Source: Pelagibacteraceae bacterium (GTDB lineage Bacteria > Pseudomonadota > Alphaproteobacteria > HIMB59 > GCA-002718135). Taken from it: 32,351 nucleotides of DNA. Positions 18,579 through 28,452 of this stretch are shown in pieces. The number at the start of each line of letters is the position of its first letter. The stretch's first letter is position 1. The translations under genes and the position numbers were made by a program. Below the pieces are notes generated by a model that did no database searches, was not told where the DNA came from, and saw nothing but the letters and a program-made list of their open reading frames with translations. The stretch spans positions 1-32,351 of the forward strand of contig JAGFWP010000008.1 of assembly GCA_017639935.1 (NCBI GenBank). The letters are read 5' to 3'.

Positions 18579-19175
18579 TTATATTTTTTTTCTAGATTGA
18601 AATGCCGCATTAAGAGTGTTTTCATCTAAATAATGAACCTCACCTCCCATAGGCACACCTTGGGCTAGCCTTGTTACATATAAATCTTCAATTGATTCCA
18701 ATTTATCTGCAATGACATGACTTGTTGTTTGACCTTCGATAGTAGTACTAAGGGCAAGAATCACCTCTTTGACACTTTGTTTTTTAATTCGTTGAATCAG
18801 TTTTGTTATATTGAGATCATCAGTGCCTATGCCGTTAATAGCAGATAGTGATCCTCCCAATACATGATAAGAGCCACGATAAAAACCAATTCGTTCAAAT
18901 GTCCACAAATCTGACAAATCTTCAACAACGCAAATAGTTTGTCTGTCCCTTTTTACATCAAGGCATAAAGAGCAAGGTGAGATAGTATCAATATTTCCAC
19001 ATATCTCGCAATTAATTATTTTTTGATTGGCTTCTTGAAGAGATTGAACTAGGGGTAATAAGGATCGTTCTTTATTTTTTAATAAATATAAAACAATCCG
19101 CTGCGCTGATCGTCTTCCTAAACCTGGCAATTTAGAAATTTCATTAATAAGTTTATCAATTTCAGAATTCGTCAT
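18579..19175 (-). CDS. recR: Recombination protein RecR
   Basis: LPGLGRRSAQRIVLYLL, C4 zinc motif CEICGNIDTISPCSLC, Toprim VVEDLSDLWTFERIGFYRGSYHVLGGSLSAINGIG. Confidence 0.96.
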   Translation of the reverse strand: MTNSEIDKLINEISKLPGLGRRSAQRIVLYLLKNKERSLLPLVQSLQEANQKIINCEICGNIDTISPCSLCLDVKRDRQTICVVEDLSDLWTFERIGFYRGSYHVLGGSLSAINGIGTDDLNITKLIQRIKKQSVKEVILALSTTIEGQTTSHVIADKLESIEDLYVTRLAQGVPMGGEVHYLDENTLNAAFQSRKKI

Positions 19176-19187
19176 TGGATATTTCGT

Positions 19188-19511
19188 TTAGAAAGGAAGT
19201 TTCATGCCCGGTGGCAAGGGAATGCCTCCCGTGACGCTCTTCATCTCTTCTTGAGCTGCCGCTTCTCCTTTTTGTTTGGCATCGTTAACAGCTGCCACAA
19301 TTAAATCCTCAGTGATTTCTTTCTCTTCTTGTTTCATTAAAGAATCGTCAATTGATATGTGTTTGATTTCTCCTTTTGCGGTTGAAATTACCTTAACCAT
19401 TCCGCCCCCCGATGATCCTTCTACTTCAATTGAGTTTAGTTTTTCTTGTGCTTCTGACATTTTTTTCTGCAATTGTTGTGCTTGCTTCATCATATTATCA
19501 ATATTAACCAT
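19188..19511 (-). CDS. YbaB/EbfC family nucleoid-associated protein
   Basis: MMKQAQQLQKKMSEAQEKLNSIEVEGSSGGGMVKVISTAKGEIKHISID; between dnaX and recR. Confidence 0.95.
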   Translation of the reverse strand: MVNIDNMMKQAQQLQKKMSEAQEKLNSIEVEGSSGGGMVKVISTAKGEIKHISIDDSLMKQEEKEITEDLIVAAVNDAKQKGEAAAQEEMKSVTGGIPLPPGMKLPF

Positions 19512-21220
19512 TATTTTTCCTTTATTGATTGTTGAATGTCTTTGTTTGCAATTGTTTCATCTAAAGTTTCTCGAATATCAGTTATGGAATGAATCTTAAC
19601 GCCAGGATATTTATTTAAAATTTGTTTAATTTGGGGATCGTTCTTCATAATTTCAATTTCTTTTTGTTGGGCTAATAAATCTTCTTCATATAATGTTTTA
19701 CCAATATTACTGCTGGATGTGCTTACTTGCCAGATTCTGCCTGTCCATTTCGATATATATTTAGCAATCGTTCTGCAAAAATGTGGATCAACAATAGATT
19801 CTGAATTTATAACAATCTCACCTTCTTTAAAAGATACAAGTTTAACTTTGTTATACAAATAAGTATGTAACATACCTTCTTTTTTTTGATAAAATAAATC
19901 AACAAATTGTCTAAATGATTTAACAAGAACAGAATTAGACAACTTTGCTACGTTATCAGCTTGATCATTGTCTTCAATCTCAATAACTTTATTTATTGTC
20001 GCCGGAGTTTCATTGTTAGGTGATTTGATCTTAATTGATTCATTCTTATGTTTTTTTTCTTCAATATTGTCAGATATTTTTTTTACTAAATCATCAGGAG
20101 AAGGGCCTTCATATAAATAAATCAAACGTACAATAAGCATTTCTCCATGTTGAAAAAGATGAAAACCAGATTGCAATTCTTGATAACCTTTAAACAAAAC
20201 TTGCCAAACTATTCCAAGTGAAGACATTGAAATCTTTTCCGCCATCTTCGCCCCCTTGCTTCTTTCAAGTTCTGGTATATGAATGTCATCTTTAATGTCA
20301 GGTGAAATTTTTATTTTTGTCAGAAAATGAGTAACTTTGAGTAACTCATCAAAAATCATCAAAACATCTGCGCCAGCTCGATAAATTTTATTATATATTT
20401 TGAGAGAAGTCTTAGCATCCCCACTAAATATCGCATTCAAAAGATCGAAAATATTATCCCGGTCTGCCAATCCCAACATTGATATAATGGTATCTGTTGT
20501 AATCTGATCTTTCGCATTAGCTATAGCTTGATCAAACAAACTTAATCCATCACGAACTGATCCATCTGCAGCACGGATAATTAATGCAATTGCTTCTTTA
20601 TTAATATTAATTCTTTCTTTATCAGCAATATTATTCAAATGTGCAATCAGATTATCTGCTTCTATGCGATGTAAATCAAACCGCTGACACCGTGAAATAA
20701 TTGTGATTGGTATTTTTTTTACCTCTGTTGTGGCAAAAATAAATTTTATATGTGGTGGTGGCTCTTCTAATGTTTTTAATAACGCATTAAATGCGTTTTT
20801 GGAGAGCATATGTACCTCATCAATAATAAATATTTTATATTCGCAGTTAACTGGCTTGTATTTTACGTTATCAATAATCTCACGAATATCATCAACGCCT
20901 GTTCTGCTAGCAGCATCCATTTCAATAACATCAATGTTATGATCTCCACGAATAGAAATACATGATTTACACTTACCGCAAGGCTCGCATGATTCAGGTG
21001 GACGCGCTTCACAATTCAAACTCATCGCTATCAATCTTGCCGTTGTAGTTTTACCAACCCCCCTTACACCTGTTAGTAAATACGCATGGGCTATACGGTT
21101 GTTTATTATAGAGTTTTTTAGGGTTTGAACCAAAGTCTCTTGGCCAATCAAATTGCCAAAAGTTTGTGGTCGATATTTTCTCGCTAAAACTCTGTATTCT
21201 TGTTTAGTATTTTTGTTCAT
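19511..21220 (-). CDS. dnaX: DNA polymerase III subunit gamma/tau
   Basis: YRVLARKYRPQTFGNLIGQETLVQTLKNSI, HAYLLTGVRGVGKTTTARLIA, IFIIDEVHMLSKNAFNALLKTLEEPPPHIKFIFATTE. Confidence 0.97.
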   Translation of the reverse strand: MNKNTKQEYRVLARKYRPQTFGNLIGQETLVQTLKNSIINNRIAHAYLLTGVRGVGKTTTARLIAMSLNCEARPPESCEPCGKCKSCISIRGDHNIDVIEMDAASRTGVDDIREIIDNVKYKPVNCEYKIFIIDEVHMLSKNAFNALLKTLEEPPPHIKFIFATTEVKKIPITIISRCQRFDLHRIEADNLIAHLNNIADKERININKEAIALIIRAADGSVRDGLSLFDQAIANAKDQITTDTIISMLGLADRDNIFDLLNAIFSGDAKTSLKIYNKIYRAGADVLMIFDELLKVTHFLTKIKISPDIKDDIHIPELERSKGAKMAEKISMSSLGIVWQVLFKGYQELQSGFHLFQHGEMLIVRLIYLYEGPSPDDLVKKISDNIEEKKHKNESIKIKSPNNETPATINKVIEIEDNDQADNVAKLSNSVLVKSFRQFVDLFYQKKEGMLHTYLYNKVKLVSFKEGEIVINSESIVDPHFCRTIAKYISKWTGRIWQVSTSSSNIGKTLYEEDLLAQQKEIEIMKNDPQIKQILNKYPGVKIHSITDIRETLDETIANKDIQQSIKEK

Positions 21221-21233
21221 AACAAATAAAATT

Positions 21234-21329
21234 TATGGAAGGTATAAGTGACCCGAATAAGCTTGGTACAGCTGCTTCTTCTCAGATCTGACTGGATTAG
21301 CAAGTTATTCGCCCACTTAACCTTCCATT
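21234..21329 (-). ncRNA. ffs: Signal recognition particle RNA, small bacterial type (4.5S)
   Basis: Minus strand contains CAGTCAGATCTGAGAAGAAGCAGCTG, matching the SRP domain IV consensus GTCAGRTCYG-GNRA-RGAAGCAGC with a GAGA tetraloop. The ends form a long imperfect stem: ATGGAAGGT-ATAAGTGACCCGAATAAGCTTG against CAAGTTATTCGCCCACTTAACCTTCCAT. It lies immediately upstream of dnaX. Confidence 0.9.
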
Positions 21330-21382
21330 AGCAATATAACATTATCTAATAGAAAGACATACTCTGAGTTGATAAAATTTGA

Positions 21383-22225
21383 TTATTTTTTTCTAAAATC
21401 AGACATTTTATAAACACCTAGAATATCAAAATGCTTACAAAAAAATTTCATTTCATCAATGGCAAGTTTAACAGCATCATTTTCAGGATGTCCTTCAAAA
21501 TCAATATAAAACTGCGCAACATCAAAACCCTGAGGATGAACGTAGCTTTCTAACTTTGTAATATTGACACCATTGCTAGCAAAACCTCCAAGGGACTTAT
21601 ACAGAGCGGCAGGTATGCTTCTAACCTGAAAAACAAGTGTGGTCATTAAATCTTTTTCACTTACATCCACAAAAGACATTTTTGTTGACATTATAAGAAA
21701 ACGAGTAACATTGTTATTTGCATCTTGAAAATTTGATTTAATAATTTTCAAATTATATATCCTAGCAGCCAAATCAGAGGCTATAGCCGCATCTTCTTTG
21801 TTATTCAATTCTGATACCATTTTAGCTGCTCCTGCTGTATCTGCAGCAACTATCATATCTTTATTATATTTAATTAAATTTTTTCGACACTGAGTAATTG
21901 CTTGTTCATGGCTATGTACTCGCCTAATAGTATTTATAGAAGCATCTGGTGGAGCTAGTAAACAATGATTTACTTCTAAGAAATATTCACCAATAATTGT
22001 TAATTTTGAATTAGGAATTAAATGATGCGTGTCAGCAACTCTCCCGGCTTTAGAATTTTCAATTGGCACAAGTGCAATATTTGCATTACCATCTCGAACG
22101 CAGTCAAACATTTCTTCAAATGTTTTACAAGCTATAGAACTAGCCTCTGGATAAATTCTTTTTCCTGCTAATTCACTGTATGCCCCATTAACGCCCTGAA
22201 ACGAAAAAGAATTAATTGTATTCAT
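21383..22225 (-). CDS. pheA: Prephenate dehydratase (with ACT domain)
   Basis: FSFQGVNGAYSELAGKRIYPEA, ALVPIENSKAGRVADTHHLI, NVTRFLIMS, GVNITKLESYVHPQGFDVAQFYIDFEGH. Confidence 0.94.
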   Translation of the reverse strand: MNTINSFSFQGVNGAYSELAGKRIYPEASSIACKTFEEMFDCVRDGNANIALVPIENSKAGRVADTHHLIPNSKLTIIGEYFLEVNHCLLAPPDASINTIRRVHSHEQAITQCRKNLIKYNKDMIVAADTAGAAKMVSELNNKEDAAIASDLAARIYNLKIIKSNFQDANNNVTRFLIMSTKMSFVDVSEKDLMTTLVFQVRSIPAALYKSLGGFASNGVNITKLESYVHPQGFDVAQFYIDFEGHPENDAVKLAIDEMKFFCKHFDILGVYKMSDFRKK

Positions 22226-22953
22226 AATTTGTTTTTTATAATATTTTCAACATTGATTAAATCTTTTTTAGTGTCTACACTAATCGGAACATCTTTTACA
22301 TAACTAACACCGATTGTCATTCTTGCATCTAAGGCGCGCCATTGCTCCAATTTATGATTTAATTCATTAATGCTTGGAGTTAATGTTATAAATTTCTTCA
22401 ATGTTTCATAGCGAAAACTATAAATACCAACGTGATGATATACTTCATCGTAAGTTACTTTTGAAGATTTAAAAAAATCAAAAGCTTTCCCAATAGTATT
22501 TTTTTTGATCCAATCAATTCTTACCTTTGTTACATTTGAATCATTTTTTTGATAATCCTTTAATTCTGTTGCCAAAGTTCCCATATCAAATCCTTGTAAC
22601 AGTGGTGTGTTAACTTTAACAATATCAAAAGGATCGATAATAGGCATGTCCCCTTGTAGATTTATTATACTATCAAACTCACTGATATTATCTTTATTTT
22701 TTATTGCCTCAAATATTCTATCTGTTCCTGAAGGAAGATTTGGATCTGTAAGAATAGCTTTGCCCCCCAAAGACATTATACATTCTAAAACTTCCTTTTC
22801 AGAACAAGCAACAATGACCTCGCCCAGATTAGATGCCATAGCTTGTTCCCAGACTCTTTGTATCATAGGTTTTCCGCAAATAAGTGCCATAGGTTTGTTA
22901 GGAAACCTTAAAGAAGCCATTCTAGCGGGAATTAAAATAAGTGTATTCATCAA
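22222..22953 (-). CDS. kdsB: 3-deoxy-manno-octulosonate cytidylyltransferase (CMP-KDO synthetase)
   Basis: LIPARMASLRFPNKPMALICGKPMIQRVWEQA, LPSGTDRIFEAI, NLQGDMPIIDP, YHHVGIYSFRYETLKKF. Confidence 0.94.
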   Translation of the reverse strand: MMNTLILIPARMASLRFPNKPMALICGKPMIQRVWEQAMASNLGEVIVACSEKEVLECIMSLGGKAILTDPNLPSGTDRIFEAIKNKDNISEFDSIINLQGDMPIIDPFDIVKVNTPLLQGFDMGTLATELKDYQKNDSNVTKVRIDWIKKNTIGKAFDFFKSSKVTYDEVYHHVGIYSFRYETLKKFITLTPSINELNHKLEQWRALDARMTIGVSYVKDVPISVDTKKDLINVENIIKNKL

Positions 22954-23043
22954 ATTTATGTTACAATTGGGATGAAAAATCTAATCAATAAAAAGTTTTG
23001 AGTAGTATTCATTAAAGTAAAAAATCTATATATATCTTTTAGC

Positions 23044-23592
23044 ATGTCTGGATTTGAAATTAATAAAATACTTGCTTCTATCCTAGTAGCAATAATTATT
23101 TTCGTAATTATCGGTTTTGTGGGAAACTTTATTGCTAAGATAAACTATAATGAATCACTGGTTAAGGCATATAAAATAGACTTGCCTGAAACTTCTACTG
23201 ATTCTACTATGCAAAAAACTACAGATAATGAAATGGATGAGTCTATATCTTCTTTATTAGCCAGTGCTTCGCTTGCAAAGGGTGAAAAAATTTTTAATAA
23301 ATGTGGAGCTTGTCACAACTATAAAAAAGGCAGCAAATCAAAAATTGGCCCTAACTTGTGGGATTTAATTAATAGACAAAAAGCCAGCGTGAGTGGTTTT
23401 GCCTATTCAAAAGCTCTATCTGAATATGGTGGAAAATGGACTTTTGAAGAGCTGGATGAATTTCTTTATAAGCCAAAGGAATATATTAGTGGAACAAAAA
23501 TGATCTTCTTAGGTTTAAATAATGTTCGAGATCGTGCTAATCTTATGTTGTGGTTAAGACAACAGTCCGATAATCCTATTCCCCTACCATAA
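23044..23592 (+). CDS. Membrane-anchored class I c-type cytochrome
   Basis: N-terminal TM; heme site KCGACHNYKKGSKSKIGPNLWDLINRQKASVSGFAYSKAL; distal Met in GTKMIF. Divergent from kdsB-pheA. Confidence 0.93.
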   Translation: MSGFEINKILASILVAIIIFVIIGFVGNFIAKINYNESLVKAYKIDLPETSTDSTMQKTTDNEMDESISSLLASASLAKGEKIFNKCGACHNYKKGSKSKIGPNLWDLINRQKASVSGFAYSKALSEYGGKWTFEELDEFLYKPKEYISGTKMIFLGLNNVRDRANLMLWLRQQSDNPIPLP

Positions 23593-23613
23593 TAATTTCT
23601 TTGTATCGATATT

Positions 23614-24396
23614 ATGACTTTAAAAAATCCAATGGATGAATTTATATCTTTTGCAAACATCCTAGCAGATGAATCTGCCAAAGTTGTAATGGAATATTTT
23701 CGACAAACTTTTACAATAGAGAATAAAGATGATGATACCCCTGTTACAATTGCAGATAAAAAATCAGAATTAAAAATCAGAGAATTAATTAATAAAGCCT
23801 ATCCAAATCATGGAATTTTAGCTGAAGAGTTTGATAATACAAATCTTAACTCCGAGTATATTTGGGTAATTGATCCAATTGATGGCACAAGAAGTTTTAT
23901 CGCAGGACACAAAGATTTTGGGACACTTATTGCTCTTTTATATAAAAAAAAACCTGTATTAGGAATAATCAATTGTCCGGCTCATAATGAAAGATGGATC
24001 GGTGTCGAAAATCAAATAACAACGCTTAATGGAAAAAATATAAAAACTTCTTCAAAAAAATCAATCGAAGATTGTTATACAATTACTACTGGCCTTTACT
24101 TGGAAGATGAAACATTTAGAAATGGTTTTGAGAATATTATTAAAAAATCAAAATATTATATATTTGGAGGAGATTGTTATATGTACGGTATGCTTTCTTC
24201 AGGTTTGGTTGATATAGTTGTTGAAGATACTCTTAAGGCACATGACTATATGGCGTTAGTGCCAGTAATTCAAGGCGCTGGAGGAGTAATAACTGACAAA
24301 TATAACAATCCAATTACTTTGGACTCAGATGGTAGCGTACTAGCTACGGCCAATTCGCTTATACACAAACAAGCAATAAGTATGATTAATTTATAA
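23614..24396 (+). CDS. hisN: Histidinol-phosphatase, inositol monophosphatase family
   Basis: DDTPVTIADKKSELKIRELI, HGILAEEF, WVIDPIDGTRSFIAGHKDFGTLIAL, DIVVEDTLKAHDYMALVPVIQGAGGVITD. Confidence 0.9.
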   Translation: MTLKNPMDEFISFANILADESAKVVMEYFRQTFTIENKDDDTPVTIADKKSELKIRELINKAYPNHGILAEEFDNTNLNSEYIWVIDPIDGTRSFIAGHKDFGTLIALLYKKKPVLGIINCPAHNERWIGVENQITTLNGKNIKTSSKKSIEDCYTITTGLYLEDETFRNGFENIIKKSKYYIFGGDCYMYGMLSSGLVDIVVEDTLKAHDYMALVPVIQGAGGVITDKYNNPITLDSDGSVLATANSLIHKQAISMINL

Positions 24397-24432
24397 TAAC
24401 TAAAATTTAAGAAAAAGTTTATATTGGTTATG

Positions 24433-26265
24433 ATGAAAAAAATTTTTTTCATAAAATTATATATTTTTATTATTCTATTGATTGCCGCTCCAAGTATTGC
24501 TGAAATCAACATATCCCATGCAATAGCAATGCATGGAGATCCTAAATATGGAAAAGATTTTAAATATGTTGATTATGTCAATCCAAATGCTGTTAAGGGC
24601 GGTAAAGTCGTATTTAGCTCCACTGGTTCCTTTGATTCATTTAATCCTTTTATCTTAAAAGGAACTTCTGCAGCTGGTATTGGAAATCTATTTGAAACGT
24701 TAACCACATCGTCCAGTGATGAAGCATTTACAGAATATGGCTTACTTGCTGAAACCATTGAATGGCCGGATGATCGTTCCTGGGTTGCCTTCACTCTACG
24801 CAAAGAAGCAAGATGGCATGATGGTAAAAGTGTAACACCTGAGGATGTAATTTGGACTTTTAATGCATTGATGGAAAAAGGACATCCCTTCTACAAATAT
24901 TATTATGGCGATGTTGTCGAAGTTATAAAAGAGAGTGATTTAAAGATACGCTTTAATTTTAAAGGAAATACAAATTTAGAATTGCCTCTAATTGTAGGAC
25001 AACTCCCTGTTTTGCCTAAGCATTATTGGGAAAACAAAAATTTTGAAGAAACTTCTTTGGAAATACCTATTGGAAGCGGGCCATATAAAATAAATTCCTT
25101 TGATGCTGGAAGATCTATTACTTATGAATTAAACAATGACTATTGGGGAAAAAACATCCCAATTAAAAAAGGCACTGAAAACTTTGGAATAATGAAATAT
25201 GAATATTACAAAGACAGGGGTATTGAACGTGAAGCTTTTAAGTCAGGCGATATAGACTTTTTTTCTGAAAATAGCTCTAAAGAATGGGCCACAAGCTTTG
25301 AAGTCCCTGCTGTTCAAAAGAAATTGATAATTAAAGAACTAATCGAACATGAAAATCCTCAGGGGATGCAAGCATTTGCTTTCAATACACGAAAAGATTT
25401 TTTTAAGGATAAAAAAGTACGTGAAGCTCTTTCATACGCCTTTGATTTTGAATGGACTAATGAAAATCTTTTTTATGGTGCTTATAAAAGAACCAACAGT
25501 TTTTTTGAAAATTCAGAACTAGCATCTTCAGGACTTCCTGAAGGAGAAGAGTTGAAATTGTTAAGTAAATATAAAAATGACCTTCCCGCAGAAGTATTTA
25601 ATATAGAGTTTAATCCACCCAAAACTGATGGCTCTGGATTTATTCGAAAAGAATTATCTAAAGCAACTTCATTACTTAAAGAGGCTGGTTGGGAATTAAA
25701 AAAAGGTAAATTAGTTAATAAAGAATCAGGTAAATATTTTGAGTTCGAAATATTATTAGTCTCGCCTGCTTTTGAGAGAATTGTTTTGCCATTTAGAGAT
25801 AATTTAGAAAAATTAGGAATGTCCGTTAACGTAAGAACAATTGATAGTGCTCAATATCAAAAAAGATTGGAGACCTTTGATTTTGATATGGTAGTCAAAA
25901 CATTCTCTCAATCCTTATCGCCTGGTAATGAGCAACGAAACTTCTGGGGTTCTAATGCTGCTGATACTAATGGGTCAAGAAATATCGTTGGAATAAAAAA
26001 TTTTGTTATAGACATATTAATAGAAAAAGTAATCTCAGCAAAAGATAGGGAAGATTTAATTACTACTACTAAGGCCTTGGACCGTGCTCTTCTTTGGAAT
26101 CATTATGTTATTCCGCAGTGGCATATATCTAGCTACAGAACTCTGTATTGGGATATTTTTGACAAACCAAAATTCAGGCCTAAATATTCACTTGGAACTG
26201 GCACTTGGTGGATTAACGCAGGTAAGGCTACTACAATTGTTGAGAGAAAAAAATCAATTCAATAA
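24433..26265 (+). CDS. yejA: Extracellular solute-binding protein family 5 (YejA-type peptide ABC transporter)
   Basis: Signal peptide MKKIFFIKLYIFIILLIAAPSIAE; AIAMHGDPKYGKDFKYVDYVNPNAVKGGKVVFSSTGSFDSFNPFILKG; followed by yejBEF. Start chosen at the Met-Lys-Lys within the ORF-track ORF (24424). Confidence 0.92.
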   Translation: MKKIFFIKLYIFIILLIAAPSIAEINISHAIAMHGDPKYGKDFKYVDYVNPNAVKGGKVVFSSTGSFDSFNPFILKGTSAAGIGNLFETLTTSSSDEAFTEYGLLAETIEWPDDRSWVAFTLRKEARWHDGKSVTPEDVIWTFNALMEKGHPFYKYYYGDVVEVIKESDLKIRFNFKGNTNLELPLIVGQLPVLPKHYWENKNFEETSLEIPIGSGPYKINSFDAGRSITYELNNDYWGKNIPIKKGTENFGIMKYEYYKDRGIEREAFKSGDIDFFSENSSKEWATSFEVPAVQKKLIIKELIEHENPQGMQAFAFNTRKDFFKDKKVREALSYAFDFEWTNENLFYGAYKRTNSFFENSELASSGLPEGEELKLLSKYKNDLPAEVFNIEFNPPKTDGSGFIRKELSKATSLLKEAGWELKKGKLVNKESGKYFEFEILLVSPAFERIVLPFRDNLEKLGMSVNVRTIDSAQYQKRLETFDFDMVVKTFSQSLSPGNEQRNFWGSNAADTNGSRNIVGIKNFVIDILIEKVISAKDREDLITTTKALDRALLWNHYVIPQWHISSYRTLYWDIFDKPKFRPKYSLGTGTWWINAGKATTIVERKKSIQ

Positions 26266-26316
26266 ATAATATAATAAACATAATTTATTCGTAATTAATG
26301 TTATAATTATTAATCT

Positions 26317-27426
26317 ATGACCGCATATATTATCAGACGGTTACTCCTAGTTTTTCCCACATTAATTGGTATTATGCTAATAAATTTTGCTGTCGTGCAA
26401 ATTGTACCTGGTGGACCAGTGGAACAAATGATTGCGCAGATGACAGGTACTGCAGTTGAATCAACTGCTCGATTTTCTGGTGGGGGCGAAGGGGAAACAT
26501 TAAATAATTTTGATTCAGGCAGTTCCTCAAATTTTGATTCCAAATACCGTGGAGCACAAGGCTTAGATCCAGATATCATTAAGGAAATTGAAGAAATGTA
26601 TGGCATGAATAAACCTGCGCCTATTCGTTTTTTTGACATGATGAAAAATTATTTAACTTTCGATTTCGGTGAAAGTTTTTTTCGTGATCAAGAAGTAATT
26701 GATTTAGTTTTGGATAAAATGCCAGTATCAATTTCGATTGGTTTATGGACAACTGTACTTGTATATTTAATTTCAATTCCTTTGGGAATAAGAAAGGCTA
26801 TACGTGATGGCAGTAAATTTGATATAACCTCAAGTACTGTTATTACTATTGGCTATGCTATTCCTAATTTTTTATTTGCAGTCATTTTAATTGTATTTTT
26901 TGCGGGTGGTCGTTATTATGATATTTTTCCTCTCAGAGGATTAGTCTCAGATAATTTTGATGAATTAAACCTATTCTTTAAAATTAAAGATTATTTTTGG
27001 CATTTGTGTCTGCCACTTTTAGCAATGGTAGTCAGTGGTTTTGCTGGTCTTACTTTCTTAACTAAAAATTCTTTTTTAGATCAAATTAATCAACAATATG
27101 TCATGACAGCAAGGGCAAAGGGATTATCTGAAAGAAAAGTTTTGTATGGTCACGTTTTTCGTAATGCAATGTTAATTGTTATTGCTGGCTTCCCTTCTGC
27201 TTTTATAGGAATTCTTTTTTCTAGTTCATTATTCATTGAAGTTATTTTTTCCTTAGATGGGCTTGGATTGCTTGGTTATGAAGCTGCCTTATCGAGAGAT
27301 TATCCAGTTATTTTTGCTACGTTATATTTCTTTTCTTTGCTTGGCTTAATTATGGGTATCATTGGAGATATTATGTATTCAATTATCGATCCAAGAATTG
27401 ATTTTGAATCTAGAGATACTTCATGA
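26317..27426 (+). CDS. yejB: Microcin C/peptide ABC transporter permease YejB
   Basis: [41 protein letters not shown]; DppB/OppB-type permease with EAA loop; operon context. Confidence 0.94.
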   Translation: MTAYIIRRLLLVFPTLIGIMLINFAVVQIVPGGPVEQMIAQMTGTAVESTARFSGGGEGETLNNFDSGSSSNFDSKYRGAQGLDPDIIKEIEEMYGMNKPAPIRFFDMMKNYLTFDFGESFFRDQEVIDLVLDKMPVSISIGLWTTVLVYLISIPLGIRKAIRDGSKFDITSSTVITIGYAIPNFLFAVILIVFFAGGRYYDIFPLRGLVSDNFDELNLFFKIKDYFWHLCLPLLAMVVSGFAGLTFLTKNSFLDQINQQYVMTARAKGLSERKVLYGHVFRNAMLIVIAGFPSAFIGILFSSSLFIEVIFSLDGLGLLGYEAALSRDYPVIFATLYFFSLLGLIMGIIGDIMYSIIDPRIDFESRDTS

Positions 27427-28448
27427 CTTTATCTCCATTAAATAAAAGGCGATTGGATAACTTTAAGTCCAATAAAAGAGGATGGTATTCATTTTTGATT
27501 TTTACTTTATTATTTCTAGCATCCATATTTGCTGATTTTTTAGCAAATGAAAAACCTCTTTTAATTAAATATGAAAATCAAATATATTTACCTATTATAA
27601 ATAAATATGCTGAGACAACTTTTGGTGGTGATTTTGAAACAGAAGCAGATTACCGAGATCCATATGTAAAAAACCTAATCAATAATAATGGGTGGATGAT
27701 TTGGCCAATTATACCTTATTCATATGATACAATAATAAGGGATCTTGCTGTTCCTGCACCGGCGCCACCATCTAAAAAAAATTGGTTGGGCACAGATGAC
27801 CAGGCTAGAGACGTACTAGCTAGGCTAATTTATGGTTTTCGAATTTCTATTTTATTTGGATTTACCTTAACCTTTTTTTCTATGCTCATTGGTGTTTCAG
27901 CTGGCGCTATTCAAGGGTATTTTGGTGGTAAAATTGATTTATTTTTTCAGCGTTTTATGGAAATTTGGTCTGCTATTCCAACATTATATGTATTGATTAT
28001 TCTAGCCAGTATAGTGCAACCAAATTTTTGGTGGCTACTTGCTATATTGCTTTTATTCAGTTGGATGGGATATGTAGGTGTTGTTAGAGCTGAATTTTTG
28101 AGAGCACGTAATTTAGATTATGTCCGCGCCGCTAGAGCGCTCGGTGTTTCTAATTATAAAATAATGTTTAGACATTTATTGCCCAATGCCACAGTTGCAA
28201 CAATTACTTTTCTTCCATTCAGTTTAAGCGCATCTGTTACAGCTTTGTCCGGTCTGGACTTTTTAGGCTTTGGTCTTCCTCCCGGATCAGCCTCTTTAGG
28301 TGAAATGGTCAATCAAGGCAGAAATAATTTACAGGCCCCCTGGCTTGGTTTGACAAGTTTTTTTACTCTTGGACTTATGTTGGGTTTGTTAGTTTTTGTT
28401 GGAGAAGCGATTAGAGATGCTTTAGATCCTAGGAAAACATTTGTTTGA
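27423..28448 (+). CDS. yejE: Microcin C/peptide ABC transporter permease YejE
   Basis: RRGWYSF-like N-terminus ([42 protein letters not shown]), [44 protein letters not shown]. Confidence 0.94.
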   Translation: MTLSPLNKRRLDNFKSNKRGWYSFLIFTLLFLASIFADFLANEKPLLIKYENQIYLPIINKYAETTFGGDFETEADYRDPYVKNLINNNGWMIWPIIPYSYDTIIRDLAVPAPAPPSKKNWLGTDDQARDVLARLIYGFRISILFGFTLTFFSMLIGVSAGAIQGYFGGKIDLFFQRFMEIWSAIPTLYVLIILASIVQPNFWWLLAILLLFSWMGYVGVVRAEFLRARNLDYVRAARALGVSNYKIMFRHLLPNATVATITFLPFSLSASVTALSGLDFLGFGLPPGSASLGEMVNQGRNNLQAPWLGLTSFFTLGLMLGLLVFVGEAIRDALDPRKTFV

Positions 28449-28452
28449 TAAA

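Noticed and set aside
18569-18625. Upstream extension of def in the ORF track
   Set aside because: The extension overlaps recR and lacks conservation; MEKILFVPHPKLRQ is the expected deformylase N-terminus.
22607-22975. 122-aa plus ORF antisense to kdsB
   Set aside because: Shadow ORF; kdsB motifs are clear on the other strand.
24573-24803. Minus ORFs antisense to yejA/yejB (also 26310..26639, 26372..26557)
   Set aside because: No independent coding evidence; they overlap conserved transporter genes.
26266-26316. AT-rich yejA-yejB gap as a terminator or attenuator hairpin
   Set aside because: Only short AT inverted words and no stable GC stem; insufficient evidence.
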